Part shown: one piece after another, positions 40,446 to 51,447 of the stretch | How the letters are laid out: every line of letters starts with the position of its first letter | How positions within the stretch are numbered: position 1 is the stretch's first letter | Position numbers and translations under genes: made by a program | The notes under the pieces: generated by a model | Databases searched by the model: none | The model's input: the letters and a program-made list of their open reading frames with translations, nothing else | What the model was told of the DNA's origin: nothing | DNA from: Brachionus manjavacas | Taxonomy: Eukaryota; Rotifera; Eurotatoria; Ploima; Brachionidae | DNA length: 64,000 nt | Assembly (NCBI GenBank): GCA_019054805.1 | Contig: JAHQIY010000006.1 | Coordinates: forward strand, 4,092,001 to 4,156,000 | Reading direction: 5' to 3'

Positions 40446-41774
40446 ATGCTAAAGCAAGCAAGCTTGCTGTTAATTATCTTTTTAAATTTTGTTAAATTTA
40501 TATGCGCCGACACCGAGGTTCTCAATTCGACATACAATCACCATCAAGGAAATTCATCTATATTTCGTAGTGTACAAATTGGAGTTTACATTATAATTTG
40601 GTTTATTGGCAGTGTCGGCGGACTTCTGGTCATCTATGTTATTTTGTTCAATAACAAACTTAAGACTATAACAAATACGTTCTTATTGAACTTGGCCATA
40701 GCGGATTTAATTTTTTTACAAGGTATTCCATTCTATTTAACTTCGTTAATCAATAGGCAATGGATCTTTTCACTTTTTGTGTGCAAACTATTTTGGACTT
40801 TCACTGGTGTAAATCAATTCACGGCAATATTTATTCTTACTCTACTGGCTTTTGACAGGTATTCTTTCTTCTCACTAAAAGATAAATTAAATTTTTTAAT
40901 GTACCAAAAATTTTTAATATTGATCTTAAAAAATTTTTTATTAAAAAAAGCTTTAATTTTATTAAAAAGGTATCTGGCAGTTTGTAGACACGATTTGTCT
41001 AGATGGCGCAAAAAAACCTGCTCAAAAAAAGTTTTGATAAGCTTGTGGTCAATAAGCATCATATTTATGCTACCAATTATTCTCTATTCAAGCATAGACA
41101 CAATTTCAATTGAAACAAGTGTTGTTTCATCACCCGAAGAATCTTTACCCAATTCAAATGGAACAACAAGAAAATCTTTTATACGAAACTTCAAAAGCTG
41201 TACTATATTATGGCCAGAAAATGACTACATTCAGCTTGAAATAGCATTCATATTCTACAGCTGCCTATTTTCGTTTTTTATACCAATCTTCCTAATAAGT
41301 GTATTTTATTTTTGCATTATTTTTCGATTACGAAAAAATAGACAACTACTGAATGTGAAGCCAGCTTCCAAACGCAAAGATAGACGCAAAGCCACGTACC
41401 TGGTGCTAATCGTAATTAGCATTTATGTTATAACATACACCCCTTTTTGGATTTTTCAAGTATTTTTGTTAACCACATATATCATTAATACGAACAGCAA
41501 CGGTGCTTTTCAGAGCAATCATCAAATATCAGCACATTTATCTTCAATTTTTCAATTTTTAGTCTATTTAAACAGCACCTTGAACCCGTTTTTTTATGCC
41601 TTTATTAGCGAGGTCTTTCGAAAAAGTTTCAAAGAGGCAATAAAATGTAAGACATCAACAAGATTGGCTCAGGCATGTTTTTCTAGATTTTTAGCTAGAT
41701 CTGGCTCCAAACGAAATGGAGCTTATAATAGCTCTTTTCGAAGAACAACTGAATTCAATTCAGATTATATATAG
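40446..41774 (+). CDS. Class A GPCR, somatostatin/allatostatin-C receptor type (2 exons)
   Basis: Seven-transmembrane peptide receptor, expected to couple to Gi/o. A signal-peptide-like start (LLLIIFLNFVKF) precedes an N-glycosylated ectodomain (NST, NSS). TM1-TM2 carry VIYVILFNNKLKTITNTFL and NLAIADLIF, almost as in somatostatin receptors. ECL1 has RQW, with Cys in VCKLFW pairing with Cys in SCTILWP. TM6 has TPFWIFQ in place of CWxP. TM7 has NSTLNPFFYAF. The frame is open for 442 codons, but residues between DR and YLAVCRHD are an intron: 40859-40969 (111 nt, GT..AG, multiple of three, no stop). It splits the DRY motif, a known GPCR intron site. The spliced protein is 405 residues. A galanin or opioid-like receptor is the alternative, less likely. 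Confidence 0.9.
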   Translation: MLKQASLLLIIFLNFVKFICADTEVLNSTYNHHQGNSSIFRSVQIGVYIIIWFIGSVGGLLVIYVILFNNKLKTITNTFLLNLAIADLIFLQGIPFYLTSLINRQWIFSLFVCKLFWTFTGVNQFTAIFILTLLAFDRYSFFSLKDKLNFLMYQKFLILILKNFLLKKALILLKRYLAVCRHDLSRWRKKTCSKKVLISLWSISIIFMLPIILYSSIDTISIETSVVSSPEESLPNSNGTTRKSFIRNFKSCTILWPENDYIQLEIAFIFYSCLFSFFIPIFLISVFYFCIIFRLRKNRQLLNVKPASKRKDRRKATYLVLIVISIYVITYTPFWIFQVFLLTTYIINTNSNGAFQSNHQISAHLSSIFQFLVYLNSTLNPFFYAFISEVFRKSFKEAIKCKTSTRLAQACFSRFLARSGSKRNGAYNSSFRRTTEFNSDYI

Positions 41775-42399
41775 AAACTTTATTAATAAATTTAATATTT
41801 GCATTCGAACAGTAACGGAAATAAAAAAATTAAATATTAATTAATATGTTAAAATTTAAAATTTAAATAAAAAACAATTACTGGAAAATTTTTTATAAAA
41901 ATCCCGAAAAAAACAATAAGAAAAACTATCTTTTTATAAAATATTAAATACCTTAAAATAAACATAAAATTTTTAATTATTTCTGGCTAAGCTTCAGCTT
42001 GATCTTAACACCCTAATTATTTCCAAGCTGATCTTTTAGATCAATCAATATTGACATGTAAAAATCATTTATGATGAGTATTAGTTGACAATTACTTAAT
42101 AAACTTTTTTTTTCCAACTCGCAAAAAAGTTGCAGAAAATTTCTTCAAGTTGATAATTTAATTTCACCTGTTGTTAAAAAGTTAAATAAAAAAGACCCTT
42201 TACCAATTTTTAAAAGAAAATTTTAAAACGAAAACTTAGTAAACAAAGAATGGTTTGGATTGAGTGGTATCAGACTTGTTGGATGATTCAGAGGTCATAT
42301 TTTTTTAATAAATTAGAATAAATTTTGCAATATTGTTGCATTGAAATTAAATAGATGATGTTTAACATAGAATATTTAGTTTATATTTTAAAATATGTC
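41775..42399. other. 3' flank of the GPCR gene
   Basis: AT-rich sequence. AATAAA-type words follow the stop (about 41784 and 41863). Nothing else is recognised. Confidence 0.5.
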
Positions 42400-42760
42400 T
42401 TAAAAAGACTCGATTTGTCAGAAAGTTCTCTTGATCCTTGTCATTTGCTTGGGCAATCTTCTTTGATGTCCCCAGATTCCACTAGCTGGACCATTGCTTG
42501 TTAGTGCATGGCTTTTAATTTCCGGATTCTGCTATTCAACTGCGCTAAAACAATTCATTATTTGCAAGTTTCAATTAGGTCTTCTCGATCTCGTCTTGTT
42601 TTTAGTGTCGTCAACCCTAACATGGTAAGTCTTTTATCATAATTCATATTACTTAAACTAAACATTAATTTCGTAGCTCGTTTTTGCAATTGTTCCAAAA
42701 TGTTCGAGTCCTTTTTAGTACATGGACTCCAAGATGCTGCAGCATATTCCAAAGAATTAA
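42400..42760 (-). pseudogene. LINE reverse transcriptase fragment (C-terminal part)
   Basis: The minus-strand frame at 42558-42752 reads LEYAAASWSP, LQKRATKL and RLTMLGLTTLKTRR. This is the post-palm 'YAsxvWsP...LexvQrRaTKl...RLkxLgLtTLexRR' segment of CR1/jockey-like LINEs. It then breaks: stops follow, but GHQRRLPKQMTRIKRTF, further on at about 42420-42470, matches the next conserved patch in a shifted frame. It is an old, disabled copy. Confidence 0.8.
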
Positions 42761-43039
42761 AATTTTATTTTAACAAATAAAATTTGTCTGAGTTAATCAA
42801 TAATCTTTCTACTTTAATTCACTTTGTTTAAATTTTTAAAAAAGATGATCTGAAAAACTATCAAATTATTTAATTCAAATAAAAGAGATATTTTGAAATA
42901 TATTTCGGTTTATTTCTCGCAAATATAATTTAATTAATAAAATATTTTTTTGGAATGTTTTGCTTTTTAATTTAAAATATTTCAAATATTTGAGCACTCT
43001 CTTTAATCTTTAAATCTATAAATATTCCAAAAAAGTTTA

Positions 43040-43480
43040 AACGCGTTCTCTGTTTATTAGTATTTAAGATGACCAGCTGTTGCATCATAACAAGCTCGAA
43101 TCAATTTCTTCACAAACTCATCAGTTACGTTTAAACATTCTGATTTTAATTTTTCGAATTTATTTCTGCCAAGTTAGCATCAATATATGACCAAAAGTTC
43201 TCGATTAGTTTAGATCAGGTGATCAGGCTCACTATGGTAAGAGAGCAAAACTTTCTAATCAAAACCACTCTTTTATTAGTTTTGCTCTATGTTCTGAAGC
43301 CCCATCCTTGGGAAAAAAACCGAGGATCATCTCATAGTTAAAAAATATCGTGAGATGCTAAAAGTTAATTTTCCAATGTTTCCTTTTAGGCTTGTTGATT
43401 TATTTGCCTCTCATATATGACAAAATCCTTTACTTTTACTATTGACGCATTATCCAGAACCTCTTCCAATTGTAAAGATT
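43040..43480 (-). pseudogene. Tc1/mariner-type transposase relic
   Basis: The minus strand shows, separated by stops and shifts, DNASIVKVKDF (the second catalytic Asp block, usually QDNAxxH), SKLIENFWSYIDANLAE (usually SPDLNPIENLWxxId, with the final catalytic Glu or Asp region) and a tail ending in AGHLKY. The order and spacing fit the C-terminal half of a Tc1-like DDE transposase. No terminal inverted repeats were found. It is dead. Confidence 0.75.
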
Positions 43481-43901
43481 GTATAACAAATCTTGAGCGT
43501 ATTTTTCTTGTTTTAATTTTTGTTAATTTCCTATTGAACACATCTTAGTTGAACTCATCTTTGCCATTCTCCAACATTCAGTTGTCCTTTTTGACCATTT
43601 TAATCTTTTGATTCGATCTGACGCAGTCAGCAATGTTATTATAAGAACTGTGTAATTGTTATTCCCTTACTAGTTAAAAATCTACTGATTGAATGTGCGT
43701 CTTAACTTTTCTATCGACTTTCTTATTATTTTTCTCAAGAGTGTAAAATCTAATAATCATAATTATATATTAATTTTAAAGGGGCTATATTAGAATTCAA
43801 TTTTAAATTAAATTTTTTAACTTTTACTAAAGAAGCGTATGAAAAAAAACAAGTGCGTCTAAATTTATGAGCAATTATTTATAAAACTATACCTTTTCTA
43901 T

Positions 43902-44028
43902 TCAAGCTGATAAAGGGGATGCACTAACGTCCTTTTCTAGTACCTTTTTGAGCTACGGCTCGGATCTCAACAAAGGTTATCGCATCGAGTTGATCATCTT
44001 CACCGCATTTAATAACCATCGTTAATAA
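43902..44028 (-). repeat. SINE-like repeat, copy 3 (partial, inverted)
   Basis: The reverse complement reads like the right two thirds of copies 1 and 2: GTGAAGATGATCAACTCGAT, GATCCGAGCCGTAGCTCA and AAAGGTACTAGAAAAGGA. It lacks the tRNA-like head. Confidence 0.7.
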
Positions 44029-44699
44029 ATATAAATTTATTTTAAAGAAATTTATAAAAAAAAATTTTATATTAGAAAACTACTTGGGAACCCTCAAAAA
44101 CTTAGAAAGACATAAATTTAGAGTAAAACATGTAGAAATTATTGAATATCGAATCTGTTTGAATACAGAAAGTGTTTAAAGAAATGTCAACGATTCAATT
44201 AAGAGATTTGCCAAAGTATCAACATGTAACTTGATTTTTTTTTCAACTTGAGACTTCATAATTTCCTATATTTGTCTACATTGAAATATGCCGTTCAAGC
44301 ATGACTTTTTTTTGCCTAAAGTTGAAATAAAAATCTTTTTGTTTAAAAAAAGACCTCGTGATGCATAGTATTGAAGGGTTATTTCAGCTACAAAAAAGAT
44401 CAAACTGCTGATTTTAGATTGAGTTTTATAATCATATTTTTTGAGAAGCAACTTTTGAAACTAATCAACTCTAAAACAATTTCCGTACTCAAGTACCATA
44501 TTACCACTAACCAAACTCGAACCGTTTATCACAAGACGTTCAGTTCAACACGCAATTCCCCACAATAGACCAGTCGCAATGCCACACACTAAGTCCACCA
44601 ACACGCAATTATTAAGTCAAAAAATTTAACTCTCAAGTTTAAAAGTAAAAAAACATTTAACGCTAATTTCAAAGACTACTTCATCTTAGAAGACTATCA

Positions 44700-45425
44700 A
44701 CACACAAATCGAATGGTGACATTACAGCGGCGTTCTTTAACAAAGAAGAAGAACTAGTCATCAAGACAGATAACCAAGCTAAAATGGATTACATAAAAAC
44801 CTGGCCTGATGACGCCTTCGAACATGGTCTAATAGAAGTAACTAAAAAAATAGATTCTACCTGGCCCTACACAACGTTGATATTAACTTTAATATTGAAT
44901 CGACTAAATCTAAAAAGCATTTATTAGAAACTTAGACGATGTGATTAGAATTGTTAAGAAGTAAACCAGACAAAAGCTCATCGTAGTAAAGGCAGTAACA
45001 GGAAAGAAAGATAAATTCAACAAACTGACATCATCCAGTTTCATTTTTAGAATTAAACCAAGCCTTTATAAACGGCTTTAACAAAAAAGAACTCACCGGA
45101 GCGATATTTTTCGATCTCGAAAAAGCCTTTGATAAGACCCCACACCTTGGTATTAACAAAAACTCGAACGACATGGCCTTAGATTAAATTTGTTGAACTG
45201 GATCAAAATTTTTTTGGAAAATGGGACCTTTTCGTGGCTCAAAACGGATCTTTATTTTCGTTTAGACCGATCAAAGCTGGTGTTCCACAAGGCAGTTGCC
45301 TATTGCCAACCATCTTTATACTCTATTTTAGCGACATATCACAAACATTATCGCCTGACGTTAAAATAGCCGACGATCTATGCATCTGATTCACAGATAG
45401 ATCAAAGCGTACAATTGAGAAAGTA
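44700..45425 (+). pseudogene. Decayed LINE (jockey-like) reverse transcriptase
   Basis: Reverse-transcriptase motifs appear in order in three shifted frames. GAIFFDLEKAFDKTPH (first catalytic Asp block) is at about 45095-45145, RPIKAGVPQGSCLLPT at about 45265-45315, and KIADDLCI (the ADD catalytic pair) at about 45365-45390. Upstream, 44705-44880 has a linker-like frame (NGDITAAFFNKEEELVIKT). At least three frameshifts and several stops make it a pseudogene. Confidence 0.8.
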
Positions 45426-46075
45426 TAACAATTCGCCATTACTAAACTTGTTGCACACTTTTTACGCACTATTTTAGAAATTTTTTAAATCGAAAAAAGC
45501 CTTAACCAAATTGCAAAATAAATCTACGAATACCCGAACAAAACCATAATTCAAACAAAATATAAGACTCCTTTAGACTTGCTTTAAAATGTTTCTCAAT
45601 TAAACTTTTTTGTTTTCTAAAAAGAGGGCTGAAAAGAGGGTCTTCACCACTCGGAACCGCCCTGAGTTAATCTCCAAAATTATTTTTTCAAAAAAAAAAT
45701 TAAATAGTTCCAAATTAGACAATCTTCAAAACCTGTCCAACCATCTTCTTTATCCAAAAAGTCCTAACATTCTTCTTTATTAGCATTTGTCAAAAATTTT
45801 TCTTAACTTTAGTCACTTATAGCCAAATGTCTAGTCCTTTGTTTCGATTGCAGGTTAAAAAGAATATTTTTTTTGTTGTTCTAAAATTTGATTCCCAACC
45901 AAACCAACCTTTGTTACTTTCAGTCAGTCATTTAACACTAGTTTTGTTTAATATCAAAAATTTTATTGTAATTAAATGTTATCTTTTAACTGACAAAATT
46001 TATCTGCTATATAAATATTAATCTTCTATTTTTTTAATTATCTATAAATTAGATACTATAAAATATAATTAGCTG

Positions 46076-46946
46076 CATACAATTAGACTCGAAAAAAACT
46101 CGTACTCGCCTAACTCGGAAAATTCGAGTTTATACTCGTACCCGTACTCGGCAAACTCGTAAAACTCAGGTATTTACTCGTGTAAAAACTCGAAAAAGTC
46201 AAAAAACTCGAGTTAAACATTTTGAATTTCACAATTCAAAATTTTTTTTGTTAATATTTTTTAATAATTTTTATTATAGTTTATTAGTAAATCAAAATTT
46301 AATATCAAATCTATTTGAAAATATCTAATTTTAATATTTTTTTTTATTTCGCTTTGTTTTCCAATAAATCAACATTAACACGAATCAAAATTTTTTCAAT
46401 CAAAGTTTCTACATCATCTGCCAGAAACGAAAACAGATCATTAATGGCTTTGCTAACAAAGTCAAAAAATTATGAGTCTCATGAAAAGGTTGCGAGATTT
46501 AGTTTGCAAGAAGAGATTAAAAAAGAAAGAATCGATTTTTTAAATTTTATTGAAGACCAAACTGTTACTGGAAAGTGTACTAAGTCGTTTTGGAGTGAGT
46601 ATGTTGAAAGATTTCCAAGACTAAGACAAGTTGCTTTAATTCTTTTCTCGATTCCAGCGTCGGCGGCTTTCATTGAAAGGTTTATTTGTAAATATGGCTT
46701 TATTGGAAAACAAAGCGAAATAAAAAAAAATATTAAAATTAGATATTTTCAAATAGATTTGATATTAAATTTTGATTTACTAATAAGCTATAATAAAAAT
46801 TATTAAAAAATATAACAAAAAAAATTTTGACTAGTGAAATTCATAATTTTTAACTCGAGTTTTACGAGTTTGCCGATACGGGTAGGAGTATAAACTCGAA
46901 TTTTCCGAGTTAGGCGAGTAGAAGTTTTTTCGAGTCTAATTGTATG
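46076..46946 (+). mobile_element. hAT-derived element with ~250-290 bp terminal inverted repeats
   Basis: The element is 871 bp, begins CATACAATTAGACTCG and ends with the exact reverse complement. It is bounded by identical 8-bp duplications, ATTAGCTG, at 46068-46075 and 46947-46954, as expected for hAT insertion. The inverted repeats extend far inward: 46076-46368 pairs with 46699-46946 at high identity, apart from about 45 extra bases in the left arm rich in ACTCG words. Only about 330 bp between them is unique. It encodes the hAT C-terminal dimerisation region (SFWSEYVERFPRLRQVA and SIPASAAFIERF, within the open frame 46315-46806). The rest of the transposase is missing, so the copy is non-autonomous. 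Confidence 0.9.
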
Positions 46947-46979
46947 ATTAGCTGCTACCAAAAAACTAAGCCAAAGAAC

Positions 46980-47275
46980 CCGTATAGCCGATTGATTTGT
47001 GTGTTAGTCGTACAAGCAGAGGATCGAAGGTTCAATACCCGCTGAGGGTGAAAAAGTCTTCAAAATATCTCTGCAGTATGAGGCGAATTTTTAAAACTCT
47101 TTCATCATAAAAATAGGGGGATCAGTTTTGACTGGATAACAATTCCGGTGTAGATGATTATCTCGATGCATTAGCCTCTGTGCCAGATCTGAGCCGTTGT
47201 TCAAAAAGGTACATGAAAAGGAGATGAGCGCCTCCCCATTATACACTAGGATAGAATAGCGACAATTATTAAATA
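46980..47275 (+). repeat. tRNA-derived SINE-like repeat, copy 2
   Basis: The head resembles a tRNA-type RNA polymerase III promoter. TAGCCGATTGATTTG at 46985-46999 is A-box-like, and GGTTCAATACC at 47029-47039 is B-box-like, 35-45 bp downstream. The body matches copies 1 and 3. The end is near CACTAGGATAGAATAGCG. It inserted 26 bp to the right of the hAT element. Confidence 0.75.
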
Positions 47276-47575
47276 AACTAAGCCATTTTTGAATAGATTG
47301 ATTTTTTTTCATGTAAATTTCTGTAAAGGAATTTTAATAAGAAAATTAATAATCCTATCAAGGATTTTTAAAGATTACATACCGTGTTTTTTTACATGAA
47401 TTTTTAATTCGATATTCGATTTTTCAAAATTTTTTTTTACATTTATTCTTTATTAAATTTTAATAAGCTGTCGATTTACTTGTATGAATTAAAAATAATT
47501 AAATAGTTAAATATTTTATTTTTTTATTTGGAAAATCTAAATTATTAGCTGATTAAAATTGAAATCTACTGAATT

Positions 47576-50450
47576 CTATTTTCTATTAGGTATTTCTTTT
47601 ACTAATGAAATTTCTTTAAACAATTCCGAATCTCGGTATGCAAATAATGTTATCCCAGCTTTATAGGCAGCAGGAATCGAAATATGTGTCATATAAGGCC
47701 AATTACTTGTAGAATTTTGATTTGTGTTCGTTTGATTCTGATGTTTCATGTTAACTATACTATTTTCATTTCGGATATCTGATAAATCAAGGTGACTAAT
47801 CTCAATAAAACTTGCTTGATTTAATGATTCCTGATAATCATTTTGTTTCGTAAAATTGTTTGTGAGATTTTCGCAGTATACTTTGTGCTCTCTGAGAACA
47901 TTCAGCACTTGTCCCAAAACATTCAAATCATACCACCTTTTTTTCTCTTCATTTGAATAGTTTTTCAAAATCAATAAATCTATTAAATTGGACTTGTTTG
48001 CCACAAAACGTTTGACTACATCGTTACTGCGGACTAACAAGATACTTTCACTGGTGAGTTCATTCATTATACTTTCAACTGATTTTGACTCTAATGGATT
48101 AGTTAAATATATAAAGTTTGAATCACATGCATAAATCATTTGATGGTGCCATGCGTCAGGGACAAAACCCCAAACGGGACTTTTTTGCATATTTAAAAGT
48201 GCTACAGGAACGGCTCCTTAAAAAAATTAATTAAATTAATATTTTTAATAAATAACCAGGGAACACTTCACTTTAAAATGTTTTAAAGCAAAATAATAAT
48301 TTTAGATAATTTCAAGGTTAATCAAAATTTGTACCCCTTTTTTTGTACTGAATAACATTTTATTTGTTTAAATTAAATCAACAATTTTAAAGAATACTTT
48401 TATACCGAATAAAAATTATTCAAAAAAATAAAAGTAAAATTGTAAATTTTAAAACATAAACAATAAAATTAAAACATTAAATTTTTTTCATTCTTTTTCA
48501 GAATTGTACGAAAAAATTTTATTGTTTTATTCCTATAAGTAAATTATTTGTTTTATTTATGTATAAGTGTTTTCAAATTTATAGTAATTTTTTTATTAAA
48601 AAAACGAAAAAATTAACTATTTTTTATAACAATTTTTATTTTCATTTTGGGACTAAAACGAAGATATTGACTTTTGATATGTTTTCTAGGGTTTCCCCTA
48701 AATTATTTTCTAAATAAATAAATATAAAATGATATAGATATTTTGCTAATTAAAAATTTGTAACAGAAAATTATTTTAATTTTTTTTTTAAAGTTTCTCT
48801 GAAAACTAAATTATTTCTATTAATTAAAATCAACTCGATATTTTAATAGATTATAAATCGGCTAAATTTTTGAATCTAAATATAATTAGTTTAATTATTT
48901 TGATAAAAAACTTTCTTTTCAAATTTTTTTTTGATCTATTATTAATCATAAAATGTGTTTTTCAGCTTTAAATTACTTAAAATAAAATTTTCACTTAAAA
49001 ATTTTCTCTTATATTATTTTTAAATTTACAGAATAATTCAGAATCGGTTAAAAAAATTTAGTCGATTTTTAAGTAAATCGATTACCAACACTAAATTTTC
49101 AAAAATTTTGAAATTTACAAAATATCTAATTTTTCTGAGAGACGAAATTTTGAGTAGTAAAAATTAAATATTTTGATATTAAAAAATTCTCTCATTGAAA
49201 TAAAAAATAGCAGATTAATTTTAAGTTCAAAATTTGTTTTCTTTATTAACCTTTTTTTATCCAATGAGCCAGCCATTCGGACAGGTGAACATCTTTTTGA
49301 GGATAAAAATGAAAAAATCGGCCACTTATTTTGTTATTAGAAGCGCGTTCAATGTTTTCAATGAGCTCTTTTTCGTTCATTCCTGCTATTGATCGTGAAA
49401 ACAAATATTCGGCCAGAGTGGACGATGGTGCCATTTCATCTGGTATTCGCATATTAACCTTTATTTCTGTACAAACATTTTGTAAATCAAATTCAAAATT
49501 AAGAGCTTTCTTTAGCATTAAAAAAATTAATTTTTTAAAAATATTTTTTATTAAATTACTAAAACGTTTAAAATGGCCGTAGATCCACAAGCCGAAGGTC
49601 CGATTTGATCAAATTGATTTAGCATAGCCTCGGTCTCGCTCCAAATAGTTGCTTCATGACTCGACATTTTGTTTTCATCCAAATTTCTAGCCTTATTTTC
49701 ACTAACTAAAATGGTCGACTCGGTCAGAGCGCTTGTGTTCAAATTAAATTTAGAATTGTCTTCAATAGATGATTCACTGTCAAATTTGAGTTCCAAATGA
49801 TTGGTAAGCGAATTAGATGAAGACTTGTTTGGATTTGAGTTAATATTTGAATAAGAGGAAGACAAAGAAGAAGAATGACTAAGGTTGTTTCGGTTCAAGA
49901 CAGTTGCTTCACTAAATATCTGGTTATTGGTTTGTTCAGTATTTAAAATTGACCGATGGCTATCAGTCGCATTTGAGATGTCATTTAGAGAATTGCATTT
50001 TATTTTAGAAAAACTATTCTTAACATTTTCAGCTTTAGGAAGGAAAATTTTGTCTTTTTGCTCAATTATTTTTACATTTTGATCAAATTGGTTGAGATTG
50101 TTTTTGATGTTCTGGAAATGATTAAAATTTGATTCTCTTAAATTTGAGTACTCATCATCTGAATTAGATATGTTCAATTGATTTGGAATAAAATCCTCTT
50201 CGATAAAGTCACCAATGCTCAGACTGCTTAATTTATTTAAATTTTTGGACTCTGATTGATCATCGACCAACAGTACCATTTCATTGCATTTATATTTTTT
50301 TTCAAATTCACATTCGCTATTTTCAGTATTTGTAAGAATACTTTGAAAAACGGTGGCTTCTTTAGTTTGGCCAGTTTCGATTTCAGACTTTTCTACCTCA
50401 GTAATTTCTGTCGGATTTTCGGTATTATTTTGGCTTGATTTTCGTTCCAT
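47576..50450 (-). CDS. Predicted papain/C39-fold cysteine peptidase with long disordered N-terminus (3 exons)
   Basis: Exons 49560-50450, 49251-49509 and 47576-48216 (introns 50 and 1034 nt) join in phase to give 596 residues. The first 270 or so residues are Ser/Asn/Glu-rich and of low complexity, with no signal peptide, so probably cytosolic or nuclear. A compact domain follows. Gln282 lies six residues before Cys288 (QFDQIGPSACGSTAILNVL), as the oxyanion Gln precedes the papain or C39 nucleophile. The second half has WGFVPDAWHHQMIYAC with His407/408, then IYLTNP with Asn423, at the spacing of the His..Asp/Asn pair in C39-like peptidases (HYVVV...DP). Between them is a helical segment. I do not recognise a named orthologue. 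Substrate unknown; a non-peptidase transglutaminase-like role is possible. Confidence 0.72.
48217..49250. other. Intron 2 of the cysteine peptidase gene
   Basis: This 1,034-nt, AT-rich intron is far longer than its neighbours. At its right end, 49050-49089 contains TCGATTACCAACACTA, nearly the right terminus of the MITE at 51056-51439. The intron may therefore hold a worn, partial copy of that element; a matching left terminus was not found. Confidence 0.45.
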
Positions 50451-51047
50451 TGTTCAAAAAATTGGGAAATAAACTTGTGTCCAAAATATTTGCCGATCAA
50501 TAATAAATAAAAAAATTTAACATTTTGGTATTCATAATTTATAAACAAATAAATAAAAAACTCACTCATAAGATATTTTGTTAAAGTTAAAGCGTATTTT
50601 TGTGTGTAGCAATAATTTTTGTCCGGCTGAGTAAATTTTTAGTAATTTGTTTTTTAAATTTACTAAATATTTAATTTATTTTGAAAAAAAATAAAAAGGA
50701 CTAAATTTAAAATAAAAATAAAAGCTTTATTTATTTTAACAAGAATTATTAAATTATTTCCAGTCAAATTGTTGGCCATGAAAACCATTTACATCAAAAA
50801 GTATTTAAAAACTCAACAAGTTTTCATTAAATTTTGCTCAAAGTTTAGAGATTATTTGAATCACAGCTAATTTTTTTTGAGATCCAAAAAAATTACTTGA
50901 AGGAATTCTTTTTAAGTTACATTCTTTTTAAATATCAAAAGCTACAAGGAAATTTTGATTTTTTTTCCTTCACCAAACTATAAACAAGTTAAACTTTTTT
51001 TAAACTAGAGTGATGATTACTTCCTTAATTTTCCATTACCGTAAACC
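50451..51047. other. AT-rich 5' flank of the peptidase gene
   Basis: No gene is recognised. The peptidase promoter should lie at the left end. Confidence 0.5.
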
Positions 51048-51055
51048 ATTGTGAG

Positions 51056-51439
51056 TAGTGTTGGCAATCGATTATCAATAATCGATTCAAAAATCAATTA
51101 AATTAATTAATCGATTAAATCGGCTAATTTTTTTTAGTCGAATATTAAATCGACTCGATATTTTAAATCGTTTCAAATTTTTAATTTTTAAAATTTTAAT
51201 CTTTTTTTATATTACGAATAAAAAATTTTTTGAAATAAATTGTTAAATTGTAATTTTTGCTTTAAATTTGAAATTTTAAATCACTTTTAAATATCTTTAT
51301 TCAAAAAAAAAAAAAATTTATTGCTAATTAATTACATTAATTTTTCTTTTCGAGATATATTAGAAACTTTATAGTCAACTAGAAAAAATTAATCGATTTA
51401 TTAAATTTGTCAATCGATTGGAGTCGATTGCCAACACTA
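51056..51439. mobile_element. 384-bp MITE, hAT-type
   Basis: The ends are TAGTGTTGGCAATCGA and its reverse complement (TCGATTGCCAACACTA). An exact 8-bp duplication, ATTGTGAG, flanks them at 51048-51055 and 51440-51447. Subterminal TCGATT and AATCGA words are scattered through both ends. The interior is AT-rich and noncoding. Terminus and duplication length indicate mobilisation by a hAT transposase. Confidence 0.88.
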
Positions 51440-51447
51440 ATTGTGAG

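Noticed and set aside
40859-40969. Treating the whole 442-codon GPCR frame as coding
   Set aside because: The segment separates DR from Y in the DRY motif, has GT..AG ends and is Leu/Lys/Phe junk, so it is an intron.
47020-47052. Functional tRNA gene
   Set aside because: A- and B-box-like words are present but no cloverleaf or acceptor stem forms. The sequence is repeated elsewhere as a SINE body.
47576-50450. Assignment as actin maturation protease (ACTMAP/C19orf54)
   Set aside because: The residues around the nucleophile and His do not match what I know of that family. Only the general papain/C39 layout agrees.
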